Assembly: GCA_949592205.1 (NCBI GenBank)
Contig: CATIUR010000004.1
Location: forward strand, 5,397,001 to 5,461,000
Source: Helichrysum umbraculigerum
Taxonomy: Eukaryota > Streptophyta > Magnoliopsida > Asterales > Asteraceae
Direction: 5' to 3'
DNA length: 64,000 bases
The position numbers were made by a program, and so were the translations under genes. Shown here piece after piece: positions 43,674 through 54,517 of the stretch. The first letter of the stretch is position 1. Each line of letters starts with the position of its first letter. The notes beneath the pieces were generated by a model. That model saw only the letters and a program-made list of their open reading frames with translations, searched no databases and had not been told where the DNA came from.

Positions 43674-44788
43674 TTGAGAGTTCTTATCTCTCCTAAAGTT
43701 CTTGAAGTCCACCACCATTCCATTTGTGAAATCATAAGATCTTTTGAGAGTCTTGTATATGTGGTGTGCCTTAGTTGGTTCAATGTTCATCGTTCCGAGC
43801 TTGAAAATGAACTGTTGTTGCTGGAATGTTAGCTTCCTCGCCTTTTTCATCAGATATTCATGCTCCTTTTGGCACATCATATGATTGTGTGTCTCCATAA
43901 ACGAGATTATACTGAACTTTCCATATTGAGTTCTCTTTAATATTATTTTTGCATTGCACCCGGTGACTGAGATGTTGGATACCCTATCTTTTCTTTTACC
44001 TTTTTTTTTGCCTTTTTTCCGGTTCTTTCAACGTGTCTTCATCATTTCTCTCGGGGTATCCAGCCTTGTTGCATATATAATACTTCTCGTACACCAATTT
44101 ATTCTTTAGCCTCTTTTGAGTAGAGCTTCTCACACCAAATCCCCCTTGAAATGATTATCTTAGATAATACACGTAAGCATCGTCAAGCACATCAAAAACT
44201 TGCCCGATATGTGGCTTTACATCGTCTGCCACTTCTGGTATCCATAGGGTAGTCCCACCCGGTGTTTCAATCTCATTTGAAACAACCAGCAAGGTTTTTG
44301 GTGTACCGATTGATTCTGTAAAAGATTTCAGAGAAATGTAAGATTCTGTTACAAGCAGTAAAACATGTGTTATTGAATAGTAACACATGTGTTAGTTGAC
44401 AGTAACACACGTGCTAGTTGACAGTAACACATGTGGTAATCAACTACTAATACATGTGTAACCAAATACTAACACATGTGTTAGTAACATATGTGGTAAG
44501 CAATTACTAACACATGTGGTAATCAATCAATAACACATGTGTTAATCAATCAATAAGACATGTGTTAGTAACATATGTTATGTTTCCGTGTCAGTTTTTT
44601 TACAGTATCAAGTATGTTACTCACACATGTGTTATTAACATATATTGTTAACACATGTGTTACTAACACATGTGTTAGTAAATTTTGTTATTAGATAGCA
44701 TGTCTTAGTACCTGTAGCCTTTGCATCTGTCTGCTGTTCGACATCACTAGCTTCTTTAAATTCTTGTACCACATCCATCACGTCCGTA
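43674..44788 (-). pseudogene. FAR1/FHY3-related gene fragment (transposase-derived regulator)
   Basis: The N-terminal DNA-binding half of a FAR1-related protein lies next to a Helitron end. Exon pieces on the minus strand are 44712-44788 (start codon region MDVVQEFKEASDVEQQ) and 44315 down to about 43674, joining in phase across GT-AG borders. A likely 5' noncoding exon ends at a GTAAGA donor near 47732. Family marks are LWIPEVADDVKPHIGQVFD, the zinc-binding cysteines in YYICNKAG and VTGCNAKI, and the histidines in ETHNH, then the FAR1-type LTFQQQQFIFKLGTMNIEPT. A stop codon interrupts the frame after VYYLR (near 44155) and a frameshift sits in an A-run near 44010, so it is dead. The MULE-like transposase core and SWIM finger are absent. 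Such proteins descend from Mutator transposases and act in phytochrome A signalling. Confidence 0.8.
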
Positions 44789-45125
44789 CTGCACCATAAT
44801 ACGTTTCAAATTTATCAACTACCACATGTGTTAATGATTTTTTTACAAATCAACCAGATGAAGAAAAAAAATTCAACTCTGTTTGACTGGTTTTGACAAC
44901 TAACACAGGAAACATAAGACTTACATAGAATACTGCCATTAGCTACTAGTATCACAGGTGTTACCACAATTTTATTTTCATTGAGTAACACATGTGTTAA
45001 CTAATTTAAAAAATCAAGATCTGGAAAAAAAAATTCAAGTATTTTTGAGGATTTTTGACAACTTCTAACGAAACATACAGTTCACAGGTATTGAAACGCT
45101 ACTATTACCACATGTGTTAGTAACA
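44362..45125. repeat. CACATGTG palindrome array in the FAR1 introns
   Basis: About eleven exact CACATGTG cores, most as AACACATGTGTTA, and about six near copies (ACATATGTGG, ACACACGTGCT) lie on either side of the 77-bp exon at 44712. Linkers such as GTAATCAATCAATA repeat too. CACATGTG is an E-box-type palindrome. Confidence 0.87.
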
Positions 45126-45211
45126 CAGAATTTGATAATCATGTTACGAGTTTTCTGCGCGATTATTGATAATGCCGTTTTTTAAAAAATTGATTGTTGA
45201 ATCAGCGAAAA

Positions 45212-46908
45212 CACTAGTACATAAATGGATATTTATGGCGGTGAAAAAGGCCATCTGAAGCGGTGATCTAACCGCCCCTGATGCCGGCGACACAAAAGCC
45301 TGAACATCTTTTAAAGCGGTCAAATGACCGTTTCAAAAGCATGAATTTGAAGTGGTTACTTTGCTCTAATATAACGGTTGTTGGACAATAAATGAGGTGT
45401 TTGTTGGGCTAATGAACCGCTTCAAAGGTCAAACGAAAATTCAAAAGAAATTCACTTTTACCCCCAAAAGCATATATTCATTTTCAGTTTCCCGCTAATC
45501 ACCCAAATATATTCATTAGTTTTACTTCAACTTATACTTCAAATTCAAATTAATTTTCTTTCATGAAAAAAAAAATTATATTCCTTTTCAACTTATATAA
45601 ATATACATACACAATAACTTAAATGAAAAATATCAACCTGTTTTAATCGAACAAAAAATTACATATATCTTAAATAAACATTCCAAATTATAATAAATCA
45701 AAAAAACATAGATTTGAACATAGCAGTACTGTATTACAAGTCCTCAACCATATATATATAAAGTAAAACTTCTTCAATTGCACTAGCGATACACTGCAAC
45801 TTATCGCCCTTTCAGTAACCACTAGTCCACTCACTCATTTGTTTCTTGAGGATACTGCAATAGAAATAAACACACTATAAATTATATATTATTTTTATGT
45901 TTATTGTATGTACATATACATAGAAGAAACATATGCTCACCACAACAACCGATGAAGTACAACTAGATATGAGCCATCATCACGGACGAGATCTGAACAC
46001 AAATACAGATATGTAAGAACACAGATCTGATGAACCAAAAGACAGATCTAAAAAAATATATTAATTCATAGTTTCTTTTAATCTTACATTAAATTACTGG
46101 TTTGCTGCCACCGTGACGCACTGTTATTCATCACCGGAAACACTTCAATATATTTTCTATAGTTGGAAATAACTAAAATAAATCTTGCTTCTGTAAGTTA
46201 TTGGATGGGTGCTGGAGATAATATGTGTGTGGTGGAGAAGATATGTGTGTATGTTTATTTATAAGTAAAATGAGAAAAGAAGAGCGGTTATTTGTTATTT
46301 TATAGCGCGGTTCTGAAACAAACGTGCTATATAATTATTTTGGAGCGGTCAAACCGCGCTATAAAATACTTTTTATGGGGCGGTGTTATTTTATAGCGCG
46401 GTTCATGTGAACCGCGCTATAAAATACTTTTTATGGGGCGGTCATTTGTTATTTTATAGCGCGGTTCACATGAACCGCGCTATAAAATACTGGGGCGGTT
46501 ATTTGTTATTTTATAGCGCGGTTCACAAAGAACGTGCTATATAATTCTTTTATGGAGCGGTTCTTTGTTTTTTTATAGCGCGGTTCACAAAATCATTTTT
46601 TTACTTTGGAAATAACCGCTCCATTTTATTCTATTTGAAACGGTTTTTTACTTAACTGTTCTAAAATTGTACTTTTTTGAAGCGGTTTGTTTTAAACCGC
46701 CACAAATAATGGTACCTTTTGGAGCGGTATTTACTAAACCGCTATAAATATAAGTAATTAGAGCGGGGTTTTTTTTAAAACCGCTACAAGTAATGCCATT
46801 AAACCGTTTCAAAAAAAAAAAAATTGGACCCACTTTTTACTTTTTACAGCGGTTTTCATGTAAAACCGCTATAAAACTGCGCTCTAAATAGTCATTTTTG
46901 TACTAGTG
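45212..46908. mobile_element. Non-autonomous CACTA element, 1697 bp
   Basis: Termini are CACTAGTACATAAATGG at the left and, reversed, CACTAGTACAAAAATG at the right, with an AAA target duplication (45209-45211 and 46909-46911). The right subterminal part (46280-46880) is packed with GCGGTT and TTATAGCGCGGTTC motifs on both strands, as expected for CACTA transposase-binding regions. No transposase gene. Confidence 0.92.
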
Positions 46909-46925
46909 AAATCACACTGTTATTG

Positions 46926-47580
46926 AAACAGACTCCTTTTTTCGGGAACAACAAGAATTTTTATTCGCAAGTAATGTCAGAGGTTTCTTCAATTATTATG
47001 GAAATTCCATTGTCTCTGCGATTAATATCTTCCCTAGAAAGGAAAGGGGTAGTTAAATCAGATAATTTACGATCAATTCATTCAATATTTTATTTTTTAG
47101 AGGACAACTTTTCACATTTAATTTATGTATTAGATATATTAATACCTTACCCAGCTCATCTGGAAATCTTGGTTCAGGCTCTTCGCTATTGGATAAAAGA
47201 TGCTTCCTCTTTACATTTTTTAAGATTCTTTCTCCACGAATGTCATAATTGGGATAGTCTTATTACTTCAAATTCAAAGAAAGCCAGTTCTTCTTTTTCA
47301 AAAAGAAATCACAGATTATTCTTTTTCCTATATACTTTTCATGTACGTGAATATGAATCTGGCTTCTTCTTTCTCCGTAACCAATCTTCTCACTTACGAT
47401 CAACATCTTCTGGAGCCCTTATTGAACGAATCCATTTCTATGGAAAAATAGAGCATCTTCCAGAAGTCTTTGCCAGAGCTTTTCAAGCGAATTTTTGGTT
47501 GTTCAAAGATCCTTTCATGCATTATGTTAGGTATCAAGGAAAATCAATTATTGCTTCAAAAGGGACGTTTCTTTTTTTGT
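46926..47580 (+). pseudogene. matK: Nuclear copy of chloroplast matK (NUPT fragment)
   Basis: The frame from about 46926 to 47582 encodes roughly residues 80-300 of the plastid intron maturase K, from PFFGNNKNFYSQ through SLRLISSLERKGVV and LEILVQALRYWIKDASS to FMHYVRYQGKSI. It has no stop over some 215 codons but stops right after the similarity ends at TFLFL, and both the start and the reverse-transcriptase-like/domain-X end of matK are missing. It lies in what looks like the first intron of the FAR1-like pseudogene, next to the CACTA element. It cannot work in the nucleus. The still open frame argues for a fairly recent plastid-to-nucleus transfer, though several residues look unlike typical matK. 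Confidence 0.93.
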
Positions 47581-47984
47581 AAATCAAATCGTAAATTAAT
47601 GATGTTAAAATCGCGCAAAACACGATCGCATAAAACCGCGGTAACGTAAAACCTATTCGATTTTTCACATATCGATCGTTCGTTTGTAGAATTGAAGAAG
47701 TTTCGACTGGAAATAACCTAATTCTTACCTTCGATTACGTTTTTTTGCGGCTATCAGAAACCCTGCGCGATCGATTGTTGTTCATACGTAGCATAGGTGT
47801 ATGTATATATCTGCGTATATGTATCTATCGATATGTTATAATTTTGTTTTTTGATTAATTATTTAATTAGAATTAAATAAAATGTAATTTGACCAAAATA
47901 CCCTCCCACCCAAAAATGAAATGGTGCATTTTAATTGGTTCCCACAGTCTCACCTAAAATGGCAGTCTCATTTGAACCTCACCC

Positions 47985-48257
47985 TAAGGTTAAATGGTAT
48001 AATTATTTACCAAACACGTATATATTTTTTTCATTTTATTAGTGAAAATGTGAATTATAGATAGGAATTGATTTTATGATTTTATATTAATTATAGAGAT
48101 GTCGAGATTCATAAGTTATTTTTTTATATATAAGAAGAAATGGAAAGGATTTATCTTTTTATGTTTTTATATCCTAAAAAGTAATAACCCTTCTAATAAC
48201 ACGAGAACTAAAAAACGAAAAATGACTCATATTCCTATACCATAATCTTTATCTATA
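47985..48257. repeat. Repeated flank R, copy 3, without Helitron end
   Basis: It matches 41463-41741, but at CTATAA the sequence continues TACATTTTCAC rather than CTAG. This looks like an empty Helitron target site (A/T). Confidence 0.75.
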
Positions 48258-48341
48258 ATACATTTTCACTTTTTGTCTTAAAGATAAACTCAACAAAAGT
48301 AAATGTCAAGATTATCCTTAACTCAGTTACAACATTTCCAA

Positions 48342-49058
48342 TAATATTGGACTAGATCGCCAACGTACTTTACTTTTTGTTCCAATGTCACCAATGAACC
48401 GGTTTTATTATCAAGGTCGACACCAAACTTTTTACTTTTGTCTCAATGTCACCAACGAACTAATTTTATTACCAATGTCAACAACGAACTTGTTAAATAT
48501 GTTTTGACGTCACCAAAATACTTTTTTTTAATGAGCTACGTTTTGAATTTGTTGATGTGGGGTTGCCATGCATTTCATTTATGTGACCAGACTTCCATGT
48601 AAGCTAAACATGTACACGTATGGTTACCTTCATCTTCTCCGACCGACTAACATGTAATTTTAGGTTACGTTTTTGATAAAAAAAAGTAGTAATTGCGTTT
48701 TAGATTCACTGAAAAAGTGGTGATTATCGTAAAGCAATCAAAAACTACATGTTATTCAATAGGAGAAGAAGAATTAACCATACATGAACAAGTTTAGCTT
48801 ACGTGGAAGCCTTGTCACATAAATGAAATGCATGGCAACCCCACATCAACAAATTCAAAACGTAGCTCGTTAAAAAAAAGGTATTTTGATGACCTCAAAA
48901 CATACTTAACAAGTTCATTGTCGACATTGGTAATAAAATTAGTTCGTTGGTGACATTGAGACAAAAGTAAAAAGTTTGGTGTCGACCTTGGTAATAAAAC
49001 TGGTTCATTGGTGACATTGGAACAAAAAGTAAAGTACGCTGGCGATCTGGTCCATAAA
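48342..49058. mobile_element. Foldback element with arms of about 325 bp
   Basis: The left arm starts GGACTAGATCGCCAACGTAC and the right arm, reversed, GGACCAGATCGCCAGCGTAC; matching continues to the ACGTTTTGAATTTGTTGATG region and beyond around a short loop near 48700. No ORF. Target duplication not found, so superfamily is open (Mutator-type likely). Confidence 0.8.
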
Positions 49059-49065
49059 CCCTTTT

Positions 49066-49205
49066 ATATATATAAGAGATAACAGAAATGGAAAGAATTT
49101 ATCTTTTTACGTTTTTATATCCTAAAAAGTAATAACCCTTCTAATAACACGAGAACTAAAAAATGAAAAATGACTCATATTCCTATACCATAATCTTTAT
49201 CTATA
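49066..49205. repeat. Repeated flank R, copy 4
   Basis: Matches the last 140 bases of the flank and ends at the CTATAA/CTAG border. Confidence 0.8.
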
Positions 49206-49477
49206 ACTAGCTGGTAACCCGCGCAATGCGGCGGAGAAGATATTTGAAATTCGTAAAAAAAGGTAGTGAAATAGCAGTTGAAAAATGTATATAAAATATA
49301 TGTCTTAAATCAAACAAATAATAATAATATGAAGTAATATAATGAACAACACTTGAAGGAAGAAAAAAAAAAACCATATAAAATAAAATAAAAAAACACC
49401 GTATGTCTTAGATGTGTACATTATATATACTATATTCATGTTAGAGGTGCACATACGGACTTTAGTCCAAGCCCGAC
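49206..49477 (-). mobile_element. Helitron 3' end, copy 3, truncated by copia LTR
   Basis: Same CTAG end and hairpin (CCGCGCAATGCGGCGG on the plus strand) as at 43426. The shared body runs through TTAGAGGTGCACATACGG and is cut at 49478 where a copia LTR begins. Confidence 0.72.
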
Positions 49478-49991
49478 TGTTGAGTTCTGAGTCACTGCCA
49501 GATCTGCTCAGATTACAAGTCTTGTGCCACTGCTAGAAGAAGTCTACCACTGCTAGTTTAGTTTTGTATTGACAGTGCCACTGTCAGTTAGAATTAGTCT
49601 AACAGTGTCACTGTTGACATGAGTTTGTTTTTTGTATTAAGTACTCAACCACTGTTAGTTATACAGACAACCACTGTTGGTTAGATAAAGTTGGTTAGAG
49701 TTATATTAGGAGTAGATGAGGATTCCTAATATGTTTGATTCTGTAAAGGACTCTATGTGATATAAATAGAGATCCTGTGAAACCCTAGAGATATACGAGT
49801 TATTCTAGTTATTAGCTTCAAGGTTGTAAACCCTAACACAATTGTGTGTTCGTATTATTGATAATAATATTGAAGCTTTTGATTAGATATTCTGTGTTTA
49901 CAAGTTCTTCAACTTGTTAATAAACTATTCCGCAAGCTTGTTAACAATTCATCAAATGAATACATACTAAGATCTCTAACTGGGTTTATCA
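49478..49991 (+). mobile_element. Copia 5' LTR, 514 bp
   Basis: It starts TGTTGAGTTCTGAG and ends TTTATCA two bases before a perfect methionine-tRNA primer site. TATAAATA at 49761-49768 is the likely promoter. CACTG and its inverse CAGTG recur about ten times in the first 200 bases. Confidence 0.85.
49761..49768 (+). promoter_or_regulatory. TATA box of the copia LTR
   Basis: TATAAATA in the middle of the LTR, the usual U3/R position. Confidence 0.55.
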
Positions 49992-49993
49992 AG

Positions 49994-50006
49994 TGGTATC
50001 AGAGCA
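49994..50006 (+). other. Copia primer-binding site
   Basis: TGGTATCAGAGCA follows the LTR end after a two-base spacer and fixes the LTR border. Confidence 0.93.
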
Positions 50007-50068
50007 AGGTATTGCTTTGATCTTGAAGAAGGTAATTGAAGTTCGCAGCTTTTTCATCAAATAACAAG

Positions 50069-51499
50069 ATGTCTACTGAAACAATGGAAGGTATACAAGC
50101 TACAAAGATTCCCATGCTCAAACCTGATGAGTTTGAGCTATGGCAGACTAGGATTAGGCAATACATGTTGCTCACGGATTATATGATGTGGGAGGTGGTT
50201 ACTAATGGACCAAACTATCTCAAGGGTCCGGATGGTGAAAGTCTGGAAAGACCACCACCAAAGACTGATGCAGAGAGGAAAGAAAGAGCAACAGAGTGGA
50301 AGGCATTAAGTACTCTACTTTTGTCTATTCCTAATGAGTATCAAAGGAAATTTGAAAACTGTGAAGATGCTAAGGTACTCATGGAAGCAATTGTTAAGAG
50401 ATTTGGTGGTAATGACAACACCAAGAAGAATAAGAGATCTCTTCTCAAACAGCAATTTGAGAACTTTGCAGGTGTAAAGTCTGAAACTTTGACTCAGACG
50501 TTTGACAGATTTCAAAAACTTGTGGGTGATCTTGAAAATCACAATGTCAAGATTGATAAGGATGATTTGAATAGGAAGTTTCTGAGATCACTAGGTACAG
50601 ATTGGAATATGTACACTGTGGGACTTAGACAGAGTGCCAATCTTGAAGAGAAGGAGATTGAAGATCTATACAATGATCTGAGGAACTTTGAGCATGAGGT
50701 CTTAGCTCTAAAACTGTCCAATGGTAGCTCTAACAATGCTGCTTTTGTGTCTGTTGGTGAATCTGGTAGTTGTAGCACATCTGGTGCTAATGATAATGTC
50801 TTGGAAGCTTTCTTTGCAAGCCATGTGAATTCATCCTTAACAACAGAGGATTTGGAACAGGTTAATGAAGAGGATCTTGAAGAGATGGATTTGAGATGGC
50901 AGATGGCTATGATCACTATAAGGGCAAAAAGGTTTATGCGGAGGTCAGGGAACCGAAACTTTACTTACAAGAGAGATGGTGTAGCTGGATTTGACAAGAG
51001 CAAGGTGGAGTGTTTCAACTGTCACAAGATGGGACACTTTGCTAGAGAATGCAAGAGCACACAGGTTGGAGGATCTCAGAATACTTCTAATGGTATTATA
51101 AGAAATAATTCTGGTCCACAAAGAAGATTGGTACCTGTTCAGAACACCACTTCAGATTCATTGGTTGCACAAGATGGGATGGGAGGATTTGACTGGAGTG
51201 ACCAGGAAGAGCTTGTAGTCAAGAATCAAGCTTTGATGGCTGTCACAGAAGAACCAGAGCCTTCAGACATTCCATATGAGGTACAATCTAAATTATGTTC
51301 TCCTACATGCAAGAAAATTGTTAAATTTTATAGGGATCATAATCTGGTTGTGTGTAATGAATTGAACGCTTGTGAGGAAAAGAGTCAACATGCAACTTTA
51401 GCAATTGAAAACTTAGAAAAACAGATAAAAGCTTTGTTTTTCAATAGTTGGAAAGCTGACTCTTGTTTATCAGTCCAATCGAACTTCTTATCTTTCTGA
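50069..51499 (+). pseudogene. Copia gag, cut off and fused to antisense gypsy sequence
   Basis: Likely start is ATG 50069 (MSTETMEGIQATKIPMLKPD). The copia gag domain is clear (FELWQTRIRQYMLLTDYMMW, LLKQQFENFAGVKSETLTQT), as is a perfect zinc knuckle CFNCHKMGHFAREC near residue 325. The element's own sequence stops near 51440, just after a Lys/Glu-rich stretch. Beyond that the frame runs by chance through the reverse complement of a gypsy RT gene until TGA at 51497-51499. Protease, integrase, RT and the 3' LTR are all missing. The gag of a working element would be followed by DSGCSRHMTG-type protease/integrase sequence. Confidence 0.87.
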
Positions 51500-53940
51500 G
51501 TCAGTGTGGTTAGGGGAACAGCTATTCTTGAAAAGTTTTCGATGAATCGGCGGTAATAACCAGCAAGACCTAAGAATTGTCTCACTTCGGTTGGAGTGGT
51601 CGGTGACTCCCAGCCCTTGATTGCTTCAATCTTGGCGGGATCAACATGAATTCCCTGGCTGTCAATCACGTGCCCGAGGAATTGAACGGTTCAAATCCAG
51701 AACTCACACTTAGAGAATTTGGCATATAACTCTTCGTGTTTAAGAAGTCCTAGAATGGTTTTCAGATGTTGAGCATGTTCCTGCTCATTGCGAGAGTAAA
51801 TTAGGATATCATCGATGAACACAATGACGAATTTGTCAAGATATGGTTTGCACACCCGATTCATAAGGTCCATGAATACGGCCGGTGCGTTGGTCAACCC
51901 GAATGGCATCACTTGGAATTCGTAATGCCCATAACGAGTTCGGAAAGCTATCTTTGGGATATCATTGTCACGGACTCGGAGTTGATGATAACCCGACCGT
52001 AGATCAATCTTTGAGTAAACACTCGATCCCTGGAGTTGGTCAAACATGTCATCGATTCTAGGAAGTGGGTACCGATTCTTTATGGTTAGCTTATTCAGCT
52101 CTCGGTAGTCGATACACATGCGGAAAGATCCATCTTTCTTTTTCACGAATAAGACCGGAGCTCCCCAAGGCGAGGAACTTGGTCGAATGAATCCTCTGTC
52201 CAGGAGTTCCTGTAGTTGGTTAGACAACTCCTGCATTTCGGATGGTGCTAAACGGTAAGGGGCTCGTGCCACGGGTGCAGCTCCGGGCACAAGTTCGATT
52301 TGAAATTCAACTTGTCTAGGTGGCGGAAGTCCGGGCAAGTCTTCAGGAAAGACTTCCGGGAAATCCCGCACGATCGGAACATCCTCAAGTCGCTTCTCCT
52401 CCGACTTCTTCTCCGTTACATGTGCAAGGATGGCTTGATACCCTTTTCGTAGGTATTTTCTAGTTTTCAGACAGGAGACAATATTCAGATTTCGTCTGCC
52501 GGTCTCCCCTTGTAGGACTAAGGTTCCACCGGAGACAAGAGGTATGCGAACGAGTTTGTCATGACAGATGATTTCAGCTCGGTGCTTGGATAACCAATCC
52601 ATACCGACAATAATATCGAAGCTGCCGATCTTGACAGGGATTAAATCAATGGAAAACATTTCGTTCGTGAGGTTAAGTGTACAGTTGTGTATGATGCTAT
52701 CAGTCTCAATCAGTTTGCCGTTAGCTAATTCTACAATGTATTTAGCATCTAAGGCAGTGGGAGTTATATCAAGTAAAGGGCTAAATTTCTCAGAAATGAA
52801 GCTTCTATCGGCACCGGTATCAAATAATACAGAAGCAGTAAGGTCGTTGAGAAGGAACGTACCCGTCACGACGTTCGGGTCTTGTCTGGCTTCCCCAGCC
52901 TTGATAACGAAAGCTCTACCGCGAGCAGGGTTGTTGTTGTTTTTCAGCTTTGGGCAATCTTTCTTGAAGTGCCCTGAATTTCCGCACCCAAAGCAGGCCT
53001 TTGGTGCATTGGTGTTGGGGGTAGAAATGTTGGTTCGGCAATCCTTGGCTAGATGCCCGAACCGTTTGCAGTTGGAGCAAGGGCAAGAACCGTCATGATG
53101 GCGGCTGCATTTGGAACAGTAAGGCTTGTTCCCGCTGTACCCTTTCTTTTCCGAAGTCCCCGATGAATAAGCCTTAATGTACTCAGGCTTTTTGTTGGAG
53201 GTTTGGTTGGATGAGTTGGGGTTACCTTCCCACTTGCGTTTGTTGTTTGCAGATGGGGTTGAAGTTGTGCCACGGCGGACAGAATTTGCCGTTAGTTCAT
53301 GGGCCATACGGATGGCGCTCTGAATAGTACCCGGTTTGGATGAAGTCACCAGGTCCTGTAGTCTCTCGGGAAGTCCATCAACGAATTTCTCGATCCTCTT
53401 GTACTCAGGATCGACGATGGTTGGGCACAGAAGTGCCAGTTGGTGGAAACGGTTGGTATAACCGGTGATGTCATCACCCTGCATCTTGTGGTTCCAGAAT
53501 TCCATTTCCAGCTGTTTCAATTCATCCCTGGGGCAGTACTCGCCCCTCAACATCTCCTTCAACTCCTCCCACGGGAGTTTGTAAGCATTAGCAACACCCA
53601 CAGTCTGGGCATAGGTGTTCCACCAGGTGAGTGCGGTGTCAGTAAAAGTACTAACGGAGAACTTAACTTTGTCTCCTTCCGCACAGTTGCAGATCAGAAA
53701 TACGGATTTGACTTTCTCGATCCAGCGTACTAGACCGATAGCTCCCTCAGTACCTGCAAAGTTTAGAGGTTTGCAGTTCTGAAAGTCTTTGTATGAACAG
53801 GGTTTAGCAGTAGGGGTTTCTGCGGCATCGCTGTTCCTCATGGAATTTGGTGGAGTATTCCGAGCCAAGGCTTCAGTAACAGCCTGGGTTATAAGGGAGG
53901 TAATCTGGGCATCGGTGTATGGTCTTGTCTTTGGCGGCAT
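51441..53940 (-). pseudogene. Ty3/gypsy gag-pro-RT, truncated, with a stop
   Basis: Minus-strand polyprotein related to the complete copy at 57682. Starts MPPKTRPYTDAQI at 53940. Domains in order: gag (ALTWWNTYAQTVG), two zinc knuckles (CSNCKRFGHLAKDC, CFGCGNSGHFKKDC), aspartic protease (VLFDTGADRSFIS), and reverse transcriptase (KKDGSFRMCIDYRELN, catalytic VFIDDILIYS). A stop interrupts the frame after CEFWI at 51688-51690, where the sister copy reads on. Then the RT-connection part continues (RQFLGLAGYYRRFIENFSRI) until the break near 51440 into copia gag. RNase H, integrase and the 3' LTR are lost. Several zinc-knuckle and RT motifs remain intact, so the damage is mainly the truncation and the one stop. 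Confidence 0.92.
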
Positions 53941-54216
53941 GATTCTTCAATAAAAGAAATGAAGATACATGAGATTTTGTAGGAACTTGTAATTGTCACA
54001 GATGTACATGTATAAAAGCAGTAATACATAACATCAACATGGAAAAATGACAATTATTATGAGTTGAAATATCAAGGAATATTTGATGGATAATGCGAGT
54101 TCAAAGGTTACATCCTACAGAGATATTACAAAAGGTGTCGGGAATTGTTACATCTGACTAGTTTATAGAATAGCGCTAGATAGTCATTAGATTACGAGAC
54201 AAAGACTACACTAGTC

Positions 54217-54517
54217 TTAATGTAGATTAATCTGTTCCATCAGCGCGACAAGGCGGTCCACGGTTTCTGCCAGCCTGTTGGTTTGCCTGGCATTGTCTTC
54301 AACTAAGGCCAGTCGTTGTGCTAGTACACGAGAGTGATCCTCAGTCTCCTGTGAACGTTGTTCACATTCCTCTAGTCGGTTTCTTACAAGTTCATCCGCA
54401 CCTAATTCGGCGGTCATTGAATCCTGGATTATGCTTACAGAGAGGCCGGTATCTTCTTGTTCTCGCTGGAGTTGTGATATGTGGTCAAGAGTTTGACGAA
54501 GCAGGTAGGTCATTCGG
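54217..54517 (-). CDS. Coiled-coil ORF in the leader of the truncated gypsy element
   Basis: The frame runs toward gag of the minus-strand gypsy element, 277 bases upstream of its start. About 98 residues belong to it (MTYLLRQTLDHISQLQREQE to RLVALMEQINLH, stop at 54217). It is rich in Glu, Gln, Arg and Leu with heptad-like spacing (LAQRLALVEDNARQTNRLAE), so it is likely a coiled coil. The upstream end is cut by the insertion of the plus-strand element at 54518 and the frame is still open there, so the original ORF was longer. I know no standard gypsy protein that fits. It could be a lineage-specific accessory ORF or a captured host piece. Confidence 0.45.

Noticed and set aside
44362..45125. 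CRISPR-like array (short palindromic repeats with spacers)
   Set aside because: Plant nuclear context, irregular spacing, repeats of only 8-13 bases with variants, no cas genes.
46923..47582. A functional nuclear gene of 219 codons
   Set aside because: It is an internal piece of plastid matK missing both ends.
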